Assembly: GCF_051967575.1 (NCBI RefSeq)
Contig: NZ_JBQCJW010000004.1
Location: forward strand, 62,001 to 126,000
DNA: 64,000 bases
Source of the DNA: Solibacillus silvestris_B
Lineage (GTDB): Bacteria; Bacillota; Bacilli; Bacillales_A; Planococcaceae
Direction of reading: 5' to 3'
Position numbers and translations under genes: made by a program. Positions within the stretch are counted from its first letter, which is position 1; each line of letters starts with the position of its first letter. The notes beneath the pieces were generated by a model. The model was not told the origin of the DNA. It ran no database searches and was given only the letters and a program-made list of their open reading frames with translations. Positions 16,380 through 24,990 of this stretch are shown here, piece after piece.

Positions 16380-16910
16380 CTTCGGTTCGCCTCCAAATGC
16401 TCCGAAAGTAAAATGTTAAATTCACATGAATATCCATGCTACATCAAAATGGCTCTGGATTCAATCCAAACTATTCTCCCCGTTTGCCGTGCATTTCATT
16501 TTACTTAGCGGACTATTTATTTACGGCATTCATCCAATGACACATTATGTCCATATTTCCTTCAACAGATTGTTCATCAAATAATTATTACGGAAACTTC
16601 CGATTCCTTGCATTTTATTCTTTTGCATTTTCTCCCTTCGCTTTTAAACTCCGAATGGACAGTGATGTTTTATGCGTGTTTTCAAGCTTTATATCCAGTC
16701 ATTTCATTTGGTCATTTTTTATTATTCCCGGAAAACGTTTTTCAGAAAAACTTCATTTTATTAATCCCTATCAACGCACTCTCATTTAGTGGAAACAATT
16801 TGTATTTTTATTACATTCCGTAACAATTCCGCTACATTTCCTTATTATCTTCTTCATAATTTCAAGTTATGATGAAAAAAAACGACATCCGTCGAAAGGT
16901 GCAGTGATAT
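16380..16910. other. Intergenic stretch between two divergent genes
   Basis: About 530 bases with short accidental frames rich in Phe, Ile and Tyr codons and no ribosome sites. I see no gene, repeat or stable hairpin. It presumably contains the promoters of the flanking divergent genes. Confidence 0.5.
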
Positions 16911-17939
16911 ATGAAAAAAGTTGTGTTTTTGGAAGTGCATGGAGGAAACGACAAAGGTTCGGACGGTTATCGCCCTGATACGATGCCAATGGTCAATGCT
17001 TTGCAGCTGCTCGGGCAAGATGCTGAGGTTATTTTCTTTGAATTGAATAAGCGGAAGGAAATTTTTGAATATATAAAGGACCATGCAGTTGCATATGTTT
17101 CGCGCATTAACCCAGGCAATTTAAAACATGAGGCCGAGTATTTTGAAATGCTGCGTGAACTATGTGCGACAGGCGTTATTGGCATGCCGCACCCAGATGC
17201 GATGATTGGCTACGGAGCAAAGGATGCTCTAGTTAAATTGCGCCATACATCTTTAGTTCCTGAAGACACGTATGCTTACTATACAATAGAACAATTTAAA
17301 TCTTCGTTCCCGAAGTCATTGGCAAAAGGTGAACGTGTGTTAAAACAAAACCGGGGCTCTACCGGTGAAGGCATTTGGCGTGTACAATTGGTGGATGATG
17401 CGGCAGAAGCACCGTTAAATGCAATGGTGAAATGCACGGAGGCGAAAGATAATCATGTAGAATATTATGAGCTTGAAGCATTTATGGCGTTTTGTGAACA
17501 GTATATCGTCGGCGCAAATGGCATGCTTGTCGATATGCCATTTTTGCCGCGCATTAAAGAAGGAGAGATCCGCTTATTTATGCTACGCGATCGGCCAATC
17601 CATGTCGTTCACAAAAAGCCGGCAAATGAAGCTGATGCGTTCAGTGCCACATTATTTTCCGGCGCACAATACCGCTATGATCGTCCAGATGAATGGACAA
17701 TATTGGTGGACGGCTTTTTAGCTCAGCTGGATGAAGTGACAACACTTTTAGGCAGCTATGATTTACCGCTTATTTGGACAGCGGACTTTATTTTGGATAC
17801 AGATGACAATGGGCAAGATGCGTATATTTTAGGGGAAATGAACTGTTCATGTGTCGGCTTTACATCACAGCTGGAGCTAGCACATGAAGTAGCGGAGGAA
17901 ATTATCGCATGCATTCATGAAAAACCAGTTTTAAGTTAA
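16911..17939 (+). CDS. Cj0069-family protein, probable ATP-grasp fold, function unknown
   Basis: 342 residues with a good start (AAAGGTGCAG upstream). It reads like an ATP-grasp enzyme: an N-terminal domain (MKKVVFLEVHGGNDKG), then LKQNRGSTGEGIWRV as a likely glycine-rich nucleotide loop, EIRLFMLRDRPIHVVHKKP, and a C-terminal LIWTADFILDT...ILGEMNCSCVG segment where acidic and Asn residues would bind magnesium. The best family match I can recall is the Cj0069 family. No partner gene is adjacent, so the ligation substrate cannot be guessed. Confidence 0.6.
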   Translation: MKKVVFLEVHGGNDKGSDGYRPDTMPMVNALQLLGQDAEVIFFELNKRKEIFEYIKDHAVAYVSRINPGNLKHEAEYFEMLRELCATGVIGMPHPDAMIGYGAKDALVKLRHTSLVPEDTYAYYTIEQFKSSFPKSLAKGERVLKQNRGSTGEGIWRVQLVDDAAEAPLNAMVKCTEAKDNHVEYYELEAFMAFCEQYIVGANGMLVDMPFLPRIKEGEIRLFMLRDRPIHVVHKKPANEADAFSATLFSGAQYRYDRPDEWTILVDGFLAQLDEVTTLLGSYDLPLIWTADFILDTDDNGQDAYILGEMNCSCVGFTSQLELAHEVAEEIIACIHEKPVLS

Positions 17940-17941
17940 CG

Positions 17942-17992
17942 AAAAAAGGGAGTAAGCTAAAATTCAAAAAACTTTTAACTTAACCCCCTTTT
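17942..17992. terminator. Bidirectional terminator
   Basis: AAAAAGGG(A/G)GTTAAG-type arms pair over roughly 18 bases and end in A and T runs, serving the ATP-grasp-like gene and the convergent FMN reductase gene. Confidence 0.75.
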
Positions 17993-17996
17993 TCAT

Positions 17997-18551
17997 TTAT
18001 TGAATATCGACCGGCTGCTTTGACAATGTTTTCGTCATCTCGCAATATTGAACGAAAACACGCGCCAGTTCGCGCAGACGGTTGTGTACATCTTCCTCGA
18101 TGATTTTATTGTCTTTATCGAAGTGGTCTGCATGTGTGTATACATAGTTTGGTGTAACTAGGCAACGAAAATAATCCAAAATCGGGCGCAATTGGTTTTC
18201 CAATACTAAATGGTGCTGATATGTGCCGCCATTGCCGATAATCGCTGCCGGCTTGTAGCGCATCGCTTTCGGCGGAATCATATCAAACGCATTTTTCAGT
18301 ACACCTGGAATCGATGCCTGGAAAATCGGCGAAGCGAAAATATAGGCATCGGCTTCCTCGAATTTTTGGATCATCTTTTTCATATCGTCATTTAACGGAC
18401 TGCCGTCTAAAATTTGATGCTGCAATTTAGAAAAATATAAAATTTCCAACTCCAATGAAGGGTTAAAAGCTTGAATATATTGTTGAACCTGTTCCAAAAG
18501 GACGCCGGTTTTACGACCAAATATAGTGCCATCGACAAGTAAGATTTTCAT
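17997..18551 (-). CDS. NADPH-dependent FMN reductase family protein
   Basis: 184 residues with a flavodoxin-like fold. ILLVDGTIFGRKTGVLLEQV is the FMN phosphate loop region; EADAYIFASPIFQASIPGVLKNAFD is the second conserved FMN contact of this family; AAIIGNGGTYQHH follows. Such enzymes reduce FMN, quinones or azo dyes with NAD(P)H. AGGAACAATT precedes the start. No obvious operon partner. Confidence 0.85.
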   Translation of the reverse strand: MKILLVDGTIFGRKTGVLLEQVQQYIQAFNPSLELEILYFSKLQHQILDGSPLNDDMKKMIQKFEEADAYIFASPIFQASIPGVLKNAFDMIPPKAMRYKPAAIIGNGGTYQHHLVLENQLRPILDYFRCLVTPNYVYTHADHFDKDNKIIEEDVHNRLRELARVFVQYCEMTKTLSKQPVDIQ

Positions 18552-18681
18552 AATTGTTCCTCCATGTAACTCGTTGTACTTATATTGTATCAGAATAACT
18601 TATCTTAATAATAGTTAGTTGCTTAGGAAAGTTCAATTTCAGTCTTTTGTCGGACATCATTATGTCGCAATAAGAATAGGC

Positions 18682-19485
18682 TTATCGTTTGTCCATTTTT
18701 TTTATTTTCGCCCGATTAAATACGACCTCTCCGTCCACTGGCGGCGGCTCTTCTTCTTTAAGTCGTTCCCAATTAAATATTATTTCTTCTTCGGCGAACG
18801 GTTCCTCCTTTTCGATTGCTGGCATATCCATTTTCATTAGCTCATCCGATAAATAAACGGCCAATTTCTGCTTTTTGCCATGTATTGCGATCACTTTCAT
18901 CGCCATGGCAATTTGCTGTGCCGGGATTGAACGGGCCTTTTTCATCGGTCCTATCAATAAAGGGTTTATCGCTTTTAATGCTTTTGCCCCTACCGTTTCC
19001 CCGAACCGGAATTCATTGCGCTCCCCGGTGATCAAGGATGGGCGCACAATGGAAAGCTGCGGAAAGTCCATTTGAATGAGTTCCGCTTCCAGCTTCCCTT
19101 TCACCCTGCTGTAATAGGCAAGCGATTTTTCATTTGCCCCCATTGCTGAAATGACGATGAAATGGCCGATCCCCCGATTTTTTGCAAGTGCCGCAATCGT
19201 TAAAGGGTATTCAAAATCGACCTTTTCGAATTGTTGGCGGGATCCCGCTTTTTTCATCGTCGTCCCAAGACAGCAAAACACTTCATGCGCAAATTCTATA
19301 TCATCGTCGGCTATTTCATCGAATTCCCGAAGCTTAACGACTAATTTCGGATGCGAAAAATCAAGCGGCCTTCTCGAAATTACATTCACTGCGGCATATT
19401 CATCACTATCACATAGTAGCTTAACGAGCGCGAAACCAACCAATCCTGTCGCCCCGACAACTAAAGCTGAGCGCATTACTTTCAT
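18682..19485 (-). CDS. NAD(P)-binding Rossmann oxidoreductase (HTATIP2/YtfG-like SDR)
   Basis: 267 residues. GATGLVGFALVKLL is the atypical-SDR dinucleotide motif; FCCLGTTMKKAGS, FIVISAMGAN, YYSRVKGKLEAEL (Tyr-Lys pair) and IVRPSLITGER follow in the order seen in HTATIP2-like short-chain dehydrogenases. The frame extends 18 codons upstream, but AAGGAGGAAATGAT directly precedes ATG at 19485, so that start is used. The substrate is unknown. Confidence 0.8.
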   Translation of the reverse strand: MKVMRSALVVGATGLVGFALVKLLCDSDEYAAVNVISRRPLDFSHPKLVVKLREFDEIADDDIEFAHEVFCCLGTTMKKAGSRQQFEKVDFEYPLTIAALAKNRGIGHFIVISAMGANEKSLAYYSRVKGKLEAELIQMDFPQLSIVRPSLITGERNEFRFGETVGAKALKAINPLLIGPMKKARSIPAQQIAMAMKVIAIHGKKQKLAVYLSDELMKMDMPAIEKEEPFAEEEIIFNWERLKEEEPPPVDGEVVFNRAKIKKMDKR

Positions 19486-19597
19486 ATCATTTCCTCCTTC
19501 CTCCGATTTAATGTATGTAAATGAAGCGAACTCTCTCATTCATAATTTCGGTTATTTCACCATATTTTATAGAGATAGTGGAAAGGATGGGATTTAA

Positions 19598-20632
19598 GTG
19601 CAAAAAAGAAAAATCATATGGATTATCGAGCATTGTGATATTAAAGGAATATATCCTTTCGAACGTGCGGTAACATTAGCAAATTTATTACAAGACGAAA
19701 ATGTATTTTTATTTATTAAAACTGCGAATCGTCAGCTTATTGATAAATTGGCCCAAACAGGCTTGAATATTGTACTTTTTGAGCGCTATACCGAGCTCAA
19801 AAAGAAAGTTCGCGAATTGGAGCCGCACTTGATTATCCACGAAGGCAAGGATACACAATTAGAGCAAATCGAGATGATCAAGCCTTATTGTTCGACCATT
19901 GTCCACTTTGATGATTTTGGGGTAGGCGCACAGCTGATTGATTGTCATCTTGTAGCTCTATTTGGAGATTCCCATGATGAGACGCTGACACATGAGCTTG
20001 CTGGCAGCTATGCATTTGCCGTCCCGCCAAATTTGGAAAAGGTTGCACAGCAAATCCTTGAAACGCCGGATAGTTCGATTAAGGGGTCGCTCCCGCATAT
20101 TGTTGTCGCATTTGAAGACGGGGACAGCAATAACTTGACATACCGGACATTACGCCACTTAACACAGCTGCACATCCCGCTAAAAATTTCCGTTGCCATT
20201 GATGATGAGTATAAGCATGACATAGATAGCTTGAAAATGATGGCATTAAGCCGCAAAAATACGGAAATCATCCAAAAATCCGATGCACTTCTACAGTTGA
20301 TGCCAGAAGCGGACCTGATTATTTGCAATGCAAACTACACGCCATATAAAGTTGCCGCGGCGGGTATTCCATGCATTACGACCGCCCAGCATGAAAATGA
20401 ATTAAATTATGCTTTTACCCGTGAGATGAATGGCTTTATTCATATTGGCCTAGGCCGGAAAATGAAGCAGTCCATTATCCAAAATGCAGTGATGGAGCTT
20501 TTGCTGCATGAACAGCGCCGTGAACGTGCTGTCCGAAAACAGCGTGCCCTTGAAATTTTGACGAACAATGAAATATTGAAAAATCTATTGTTGGATTTGG
20601 CGTATTCCCGCCATAATATTGCACAAATTTAG
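19598..20632 (+). CDS. PseG/SpsG-like glycosyltransferase-fold protein lacking the usual histidine
   Basis: 344 residues from a GTG start (GAAAGGATGG upstream). The two-domain GT-B layout is clear: an N-terminal Rossmann domain, then a C-terminal half with VVAFEDGDSNNLTYRTLRHL and EADLIICNANYTPYKVAAAG, as in PseG and SpsG UDP-sugar hydrolases and coat polysaccharide enzymes. The family's N-terminal GxGHxxR motif is replaced by KGIYPFERA, so the catalytic histidine of PseG is absent. No pseudaminic acid or coat genes are adjacent. Function unknown; it may bind a nucleotide sugar without hydrolysing it. Confidence 0.6.
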   Translation: MQKRKIIWIIEHCDIKGIYPFERAVTLANLLQDENVFLFIKTANRQLIDKLAQTGLNIVLFERYTELKKKVRELEPHLIIHEGKDTQLEQIEMIKPYCSTIVHFDDFGVGAQLIDCHLVALFGDSHDETLTHELAGSYAFAVPPNLEKVAQQILETPDSSIKGSLPHIVVAFEDGDSNNLTYRTLRHLTQLHIPLKISVAIDDEYKHDIDSLKMMALSRKNTEIIQKSDALLQLMPEADLIICNANYTPYKVAAAGIPCITTAQHENELNYAFTREMNGFIHIGLGRKMKQSIIQNAVMELLLHEQRRERAVRKQRALEILTNNEILKNLLLDLAYSRHNIAQI

Positions 20633-20945
20633 CATTTTGAAAAAACTTGAGTCAAAATGGGACGGGATGATACCATCTCTTCGTGGACCTCATTAAAAAA
20701 ATGCTTTCCAATCCACAAAAAACAATGCATTATGTTACAATATGAAAAGATTAATTTCTTTCAGCAGAAACTGAAGGAAATTGAAGCCTCTGGCAAATGT
20801 GACAAATTCGGTTTGGATTTACTTAAAAGGAAGTCAGCCTAAAAGCGCCGCATCGTGCGACAGCGACAGACTGGCCCATAGCCGAATGCGAACGCAATTA
20901 GGCCAAGGCATAATTGATTACTCGTTCGTAAAGGAGCAACTATCG
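20633..20945 (+). other. Intergenic stretch before the SE1832-family gene
   Basis: About 310 bases. Two short frames (from 20657 and 20781) lack convincing ribosome sites and I do not accept them. A small CGCA-TCG-TGCG hairpin lies near 20852-20862. The segment probably contains the promoter and leader of the next gene. Confidence 0.4.
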
Positions 20946-21131
20946 ATGCCAACAAAAGACCAGCTACAGCAGCAGATCGCCGAATTAAAAATGGATTACA
21001 TCAATCTTCAGGGCGATATGGAAAAGCTTGAATCACTTGGCCATGCAGACTCAGTCAAACAGGCGCTCACACGTCTTGAAAATATGGAAGCACGGCTAGC
21101 AGAACTAAACAAACAGCTCGCAGCACTATAA
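20946..21131 (+). CDS. SE1832-family small coiled-coil protein
   Basis: 61 residues, very hydrophilic and predicted to be a helical hairpin or coiled coil (QLQQQIAELKMDYINLQGDM, RLENMEARLAELNKQL). It matches the short SE1832 family of staphylococci and bacilli, whose role is unknown. AAGGAGCAAC precedes the ATG; the longer upstream frame from 20781 is rejected on that ground. The stop codon lies inside the loop of the terminator hairpin, so the gene ends tightly. Confidence 0.75.
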   Translation: MPTKDQLQQQIAELKMDYINLQGDMEKLESLGHADSVKQALTRLENMEARLAELNKQLAAL

Positions 21132-21148
21132 TGTTGCGGGTTTTTTTT
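21116..21148 (+). terminator. Terminator overlapping the end of the SE1832-family gene
   Basis: CTCGCAGCA pairs with TGTTGCGGG, with the stop codon in the 6-base loop, followed by eight T. Confidence 0.8.
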
Positions 21149-21189
21149 GAGGGAAAAATAGATAAACACAAACAATCGGAGGATTATAT

Positions 21190-22770
21190 ATGGCAATTTT
21201 AACTGTTGAAAATTTAGGGCATTCATTCGGTGACCGCACATTATTTAAAGATGTGTCATTCCGTTTAGTGGAAGGCGATCATATCGGTTTAGTCGGTGCA
21301 AATGGTGTCGGGAAATCGACATTGATGAGCATCATTACAGGCCAGGCGATTCATGATGAAGGCAAAGTGGAATGGCTGCCCGGCACGCATTATGGTTACT
21401 TAGATCAGCATACGGTTTTAACGGCTGGTCGATCAATGCGCGATGCATTGCGTGATGCGTTTTTGCCGTTGTACAAAAAGGAAGAGCGTTTAAACGAGAT
21501 TTCCGCAGAGCTTGCAGAGCCGGATGCTGATTATGACAAGCTTTTGGAAGAGATGGCGGAAATTCAGGATGCGCTGGATGCAGGCGATTTCTACAGTCTG
21601 GATATGAAAATCGATGAAATTGCGCGCGGTTTAGGGCTGGACGCAATCGGTTTGGAGCGCGATGTTGCGGCGTTGTCAGGCGGACAGCGTACAAAAGTTT
21701 TACTGGCAAAGCTTTTGCTTGAAAAACCTAAAGTTCTATTGCTGGACGAGCCGACAAACTATCTTGATGAAGAGCATGTCACTTGGCTGAAAAACTACTT
21801 GAAAAACTATCCGTATGCATTCCTTTTAATTTCGCATGACACGGAATTCATGAATGAAGTAGTCGATGTCATTTTGCATTTGGAATTCGCGAAAATGACG
21901 CGCTATACGGCGACATACGAAAAGTTCATCGAGCTTGCCGAAATCAATAAGCGCCAGCATATTGATGCATATGAAAAGCAGCAGGAATTCATTAAGCAGC
22001 AGGAAGATTTCATCGCCCGCAACAAAGCACGCTACTCAACAAGCGGCCGCGCAAAATCACGCGCGAAGCAATTGGACCGCATGGAGCGCATTGACCGCCC
22101 TGAAACAGCGGTAAAGCCGGAATTCAGCTTTAAAGAAGCACGTACCCCAGGCCGCTATGTAGTGGAAGCGGAAAACCTTGTCATCGGGTATGACAAAGAA
22201 AAGCCATTATTGCCGCCGCTGACATTCCAAATCGAGCGAGGCGAAAAAATCGCGCTCGTCGGCATGAACGGTGTCGGGAAATCGACATTACTAAAAACAA
22301 TGCTAGGGAAAGTGCAGCCATTGGACGGCAAAGTGATTTTAGGCGACTATTTGGAGCCTTCATACTTCGAGCAAGAAGTAAAAGCAGATAAAATCACGCC
22401 GATTGATGATGTGTGGAATGCATTCCCTTCAATGGAGCAAGCGCAAGTCCGTGCAGCATTGGCTCGTGCCGGCCTTAAAACGGACCATATCACACGCCCG
22501 CTGAATTCGCTTTCCGGCGGTGAGCAAGCGAAAGTGCGTTTATGCAAATTGATGATGGAACAAACAAACTGGCTGATTTTTGACGAGCCGACAAACCACT
22601 TGGATGTCGATGCAAAAGAAGAGCTTAAACGCGCAATGAAAGAATTCAAAGGCACGATCGTTCTTGTATCGCATGAGCCTGAATTTTATGATGGCTTAGC
22701 AACAAAAGTATGGAATGTCCAAGATTGGTTCACAACGCGTGAAACGAAGGAACTGAACGAATTCAAATAA
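21190..22770 (+). CDS. ABC-F family ATPase (ribosome-associated)
   Basis: 526 residues with two ABC domains in tandem and no membrane segments. Domain 1: Walker A GANGVGKST (36-44), LSGGQRTKVLLAKLL, LLLDEPTNYLD. Domain 2: GMNGVGKST, LSGGEQAKVRLCKLM, LIFDEPTNHLD. The linker between them is basic and helical (RNKARYSTSGRAKSRAKQL), as in ABC-F proteins that insert into the ribosomal E site. These act as translation factors or in antibiotic resistance; the domain pattern resembles the YkpA/YbiT housekeeping group. Monocistronic, AATCGGAGGATT upstream, strong terminator downstream. Confidence 0.93.
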   Translation: MAILTVENLGHSFGDRTLFKDVSFRLVEGDHIGLVGANGVGKSTLMSIITGQAIHDEGKVEWLPGTHYGYLDQHTVLTAGRSMRDALRDAFLPLYKKEERLNEISAELAEPDADYDKLLEEMAEIQDALDAGDFYSLDMKIDEIARGLGLDAIGLERDVAALSGGQRTKVLLAKLLLEKPKVLLLDEPTNYLDEEHVTWLKNYLKNYPYAFLLISHDTEFMNEVVDVILHLEFAKMTRYTATYEKFIELAEINKRQHIDAYEKQQEFIKQQEDFIARNKARYSTSGRAKSRAKQLDRMERIDRPETAVKPEFSFKEARTPGRYVVEAENLVIGYDKEKPLLPPLTFQIERGEKIALVGMNGVGKSTLLKTMLGKVQPLDGKVILGDYLEPSYFEQEVKADKITPIDDVWNAFPSMEQAQVRAALARAGLKTDHITRPLNSLSGGEQAKVRLCKLMMEQTNWLIFDEPTNHLDVDAKEELKRAMKEFKGTIVLVSHEPEFYDGLATKVWNVQDWFTTRETKELNEFK

Positions 22771-22781
22771 TTTTAATGAAG

Positions 22782-22817
22782 CAGTGCACTCATTTTGATG
22801 AAGTGCGCTGTTTTTTT
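22782..22817 (+). terminator. Terminator of the ABC-F gene
   Basis: CAGTGCACT pairs with AGTGCGCTG (one G-U) across an 11-base loop, followed by seven T. Confidence 0.85.
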
Positions 22818-23300
22818 GTTGATGGTCCAGGTCGCTAAGTATTGAATTTTATCGGAACAATGAGGACCTATTGTTAAAAAACTGCTGTGTATTTTTCGAA
22901 TTTTTAAGGCGGTATTTGAAAATAGTAAGTTCTTATTAGATAAACGGAAGAATATATTAGAAAGTCGCCATCTTTTTAGAATGCCCGCAGCACTTATTAG
23001 AACAAATTCATATTTACAAGAAAACCCAAGGCGCACGCAATCATAGCCTGACTGCACACCTTTATTCAAAACCCCTCTTTCCCCCGGCTCTTCCTTTACA
23101 AAACTGTAATATAAAAATCGAAACTTTTTATATGTTTATACGTATAATTTATTAGAAGAGTGGGTAAACAAATAATGGAAAACATATAAAAAAATTAGTT
23201 GCAATATAAGTAGCTTACTGGTAAGATACTATTATAAATAAATGTCTTACAACTAAGCTATCACCAAATTATTGATTATGGGAAAGCGAGGAAAATTATT
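22818..23300 (+). promoter_or_regulatory. Upstream region of the spx-like gene with palindromes
   Basis: About 480 bases without a credible gene. In its last 110 bases TTGCAA (23199-23204) and TAAGAT 17 bases later form a weak sigma-A promoter. A CTTAC-TG-GTAAG palindrome (23214-23225) covers the spacer and -10, and GTAAGA...TCTTAC forms a wider second palindrome with its right arm at 23245-23250. Spx genes elsewhere are controlled by MarR/DUF24 redox repressors and PerR, so a repressor site here is plausible. The identity of the binder is inference. Confidence 0.4.
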
Positions 23301-23702
23301 ATGACAGTAACAATCTATACACAATCAAGCTGTTCCTCATCACGAAAAGCATTAAAATGGCTAAATGAAAACAACATTGCTTACACGGAAAAAAGAACAA
23401 CTTCTCAACCTTTGACATTAGCAGAATTTAAACATATTTTGAGTATGACAGAAGATGGTACAGATGAAATTATCGCGACGAACTCGAATGATTTCAAAAA
23501 TTTGGCTATCGATATCGACCAGTTATCAATCCAAGAGCTGTACAACTTAATACAGCAGCATCCACGCATGTTGCGCAGCCCTATTTTACTTGATGAAAAA
23601 CGCATTCAAATCGGCTATAACGAAATGGACATCCGTCGTTTCATCCCACGTAAAGTGCGTGCATTTGAACTAAATGCCCTTCAAAAATTAGCCGTGGAAT
23701 AG
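23301..23702 (+). CDS. Spx-family regulator with CXXS in place of CXXC
   Basis: 133 residues of the ArsC/Spx fold. Spx binds the RNA polymerase alpha subunit C-terminal domain and redirects transcription under thiol stress. Conserved Spx segments are present: TEDGTDEIIAT with the alpha-contact glycine, RSPILLDEKRIQIGYN and RRFIPRKVRAFEL. The N-terminal redox switch reads SCSSSRKA: Cys-11 is kept but the second cysteine is Ser-14, so the intramolecular disulphide of the classical CXXC switch cannot form. GCGAGGAAAA precedes the ATG. Followed after 25 bases by a marR gene, probably co-transcribed. It may be a second paralogue and not the main Spx. Confidence 0.85.
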   Translation: MTVTIYTQSSCSSSRKALKWLNENNIAYTEKRTTSQPLTLAEFKHILSMTEDGTDEIIATNSNDFKNLAIDIDQLSIQELYNLIQQHPRMLRSPILLDEKRIQIGYNEMDIRRFIPRKVRAFELNALQKLAVE

Positions 23703-23727
23703 CGATAACATTTGGAGTTGACACTTA

Positions 23728-24153
23728 ATGAATGAGCTTAAACGTGAGCAATTATCCGAGCTTTTTGAAAAGATGACATCGTTGGAACGCAAAATTGCCA
23801 ATCAATGGAACAGTCAAAATCAGTTAGGCTTTTCGAAATCGCATATTTTAATTTTAGCTTTCCTGCATACAGATGGACCGAAACGCCCATCTGCCATTGC
23901 AGAAAAGCTTAAAGTGACTACTGGCGGCGTAACGGTTTTGACGACGAAGCTAATTAAAGCAGGTCTTATTGAAAAAACACAAAATGAAACGGATCGCCGC
24001 GCTTCGCAAATTCATATTACGGAAGCAGGAATCGAAATGCTCGAACGCTCGCGCAAGCAAGTAGACACCCTTTTCGAAAACTTGTTCGGCATGTTAACCG
24101 AAGATGAAATCAAAACATTGACAAGCATATTTGAAAAATGCGCAAAATTTTAA
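23728..24153 (+). CDS. MarR family transcriptional regulator
   Basis: 141 residues with winged-helix DNA-binding region RPSAIAEKLKVTTGGVTVLTTKLIKAGLI and wing NETDRRASQIHITEAG. It contains one cysteine, near the C-terminus, so a multi-cysteine redox switch is not evident. It lies 25 bases downstream of the spx-like gene and shares its terminator, so it may control that promoter, where palindromes are visible. TTTGGAGTTG precedes the ATG. Confidence 0.85.
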   Translation: MNELKREQLSELFEKMTSLERKIANQWNSQNQLGFSKSHILILAFLHTDGPKRPSAIAEKLKVTTGGVTVLTTKLIKAGLIEKTQNETDRRASQIHITEAGIEMLERSRKQVDTLFENLFGMLTEDEIKTLTSIFEKCAKF

Positions 24154-24186
24154 AACACGCGAGCAATAAATGCCCGCGTGTTTTTA
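24152..24186 (+). terminator. Terminator of the spx-like/marR operon
   Basis: AAAACACGCG pairs with CGCGTGTTTT across a 13-base loop, directly after the stop. Confidence 0.85.
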
Positions 24187-24202
24187 TTTTTTCTACAAAA
24201 GG

Positions 24203-24232
24203 AAAAAGCCGCAGCAACTTTTCGCTGTAGCT
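24203..24232 (-). terminator. Terminator of the ECF sigma gene
   Basis: On the minus strand AGCTACAGC pairs imperfectly with GCTGCGGCT, followed by CTTTTTCCTTTT. Confidence 0.65.
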
Positions 24233-24248
24233 TTCGTCCTAAATATTA

Positions 24249-24797
24249 CTAAGCAGGCAGCACCGCTTCCGCCACCCCATTGTCGGAAAGCAAAATTTCC
24301 TTTAAGCGTGCTTTCGCGCGAAACAGGCGTGATTTCACTGTGCCGATTGATACTTTCATAAGCTCGGAAATTTCAGCCAATGAAAATTGATCAACATAAA
24401 AATACCATAATGTTTTTTGGTAAATGCTATCAAGCTGACCCATTTTCTCCTGCACGATTTTTGTGATTTCCGTTTTTTCCACAATTTCTTCTGTCGTAAA
24501 GTCATTGTTGGGAACCAAATCCAAAATCGGCACGTCTAATTGTTCAGGCTGATTCATCATATATTTGCTGCGACGCACATTTTTTCGGTAGCGGTCGCGG
24601 AATGTATTCATCGTAATCGTCGTCAGCCATGCTTTAACATGGTCCACTTCTGCAACAGATTGTTCATAGCGCACAACTTTAACCCAAACTTCCTGCATTA
24701 AATCTTCAGCTTCGTTTTGGTTGCGTGTCAATTTTAAGCATAAATGGTAAATGTAGCGATTGTATTCGTCATAAATATTCGTTAATAATTCGTTCAT
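24249..24797 (-). CDS. ECF RNA polymerase sigma factor, no adjacent anti-sigma gene
   Basis: 182 residues. Region 2 shows LCLKLTRNQNEAEDLMQEVWVKV and WLTTITMNTFRDRYRK; region 4 shows YQKTLWYFYVDQFSLAEISE and VSIGTVKSRLFRAKARLK. It directs RNA polymerase to a small stress regulon. Unlike the sigma gene at the start of the window, it is followed at once by a terminator and no anti-sigma gene is next to it, so its control must lie elsewhere or be transcriptional. Confidence 0.93.
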   Translation of the reverse strand: MNELLTNIYDEYNRYIYHLCLKLTRNQNEAEDLMQEVWVKVVRYEQSVAEVDHVKAWLTTITMNTFRDRYRKNVRRSKYMMNQPEQLDVPILDLVPNNDFTTEEIVEKTEITKIVQEKMGQLDSIYQKTLWYFYVDQFSLAEISELMKVSIGTVKSRLFRAKARLKEILLSDNGVAEAVLPA

Positions 24798-24990
24798 TTT
24801 ATAGGCCCCCGATAGATTTTAATATTATATAAAGTCAATATATGTGTAAGTTTATAAATTTAATTTCCTTCTGACTTCATTGTGCCAAAATAAATGCTTA
24901 CACTCTATCGGATTGGCTTTCAATTACCTTACATTGCTGTAAGATGCGGCATAATCATTTGTATTATTAAAATCAATATGCGACTTCACT

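Noticed and set aside
16547..16823. Two overlapping hydrophobic frames between the HelD-like and ATP-grasp-like genes
   Set aside because: Composition reflects T-rich DNA; no ribosome site and no membrane-protein charge pattern.
20657..20842. 61-residue frame before the SE1832-family gene
   Set aside because: No convincing ribosome site and no recognisable family; a second overlapping frame is equally open.
22773..23069. 98-residue minus-strand frame downstream of the ABC-F gene
   Set aside because: It begins without a ribosome site, covers the ABC-F terminator and shows no protein-like pattern.
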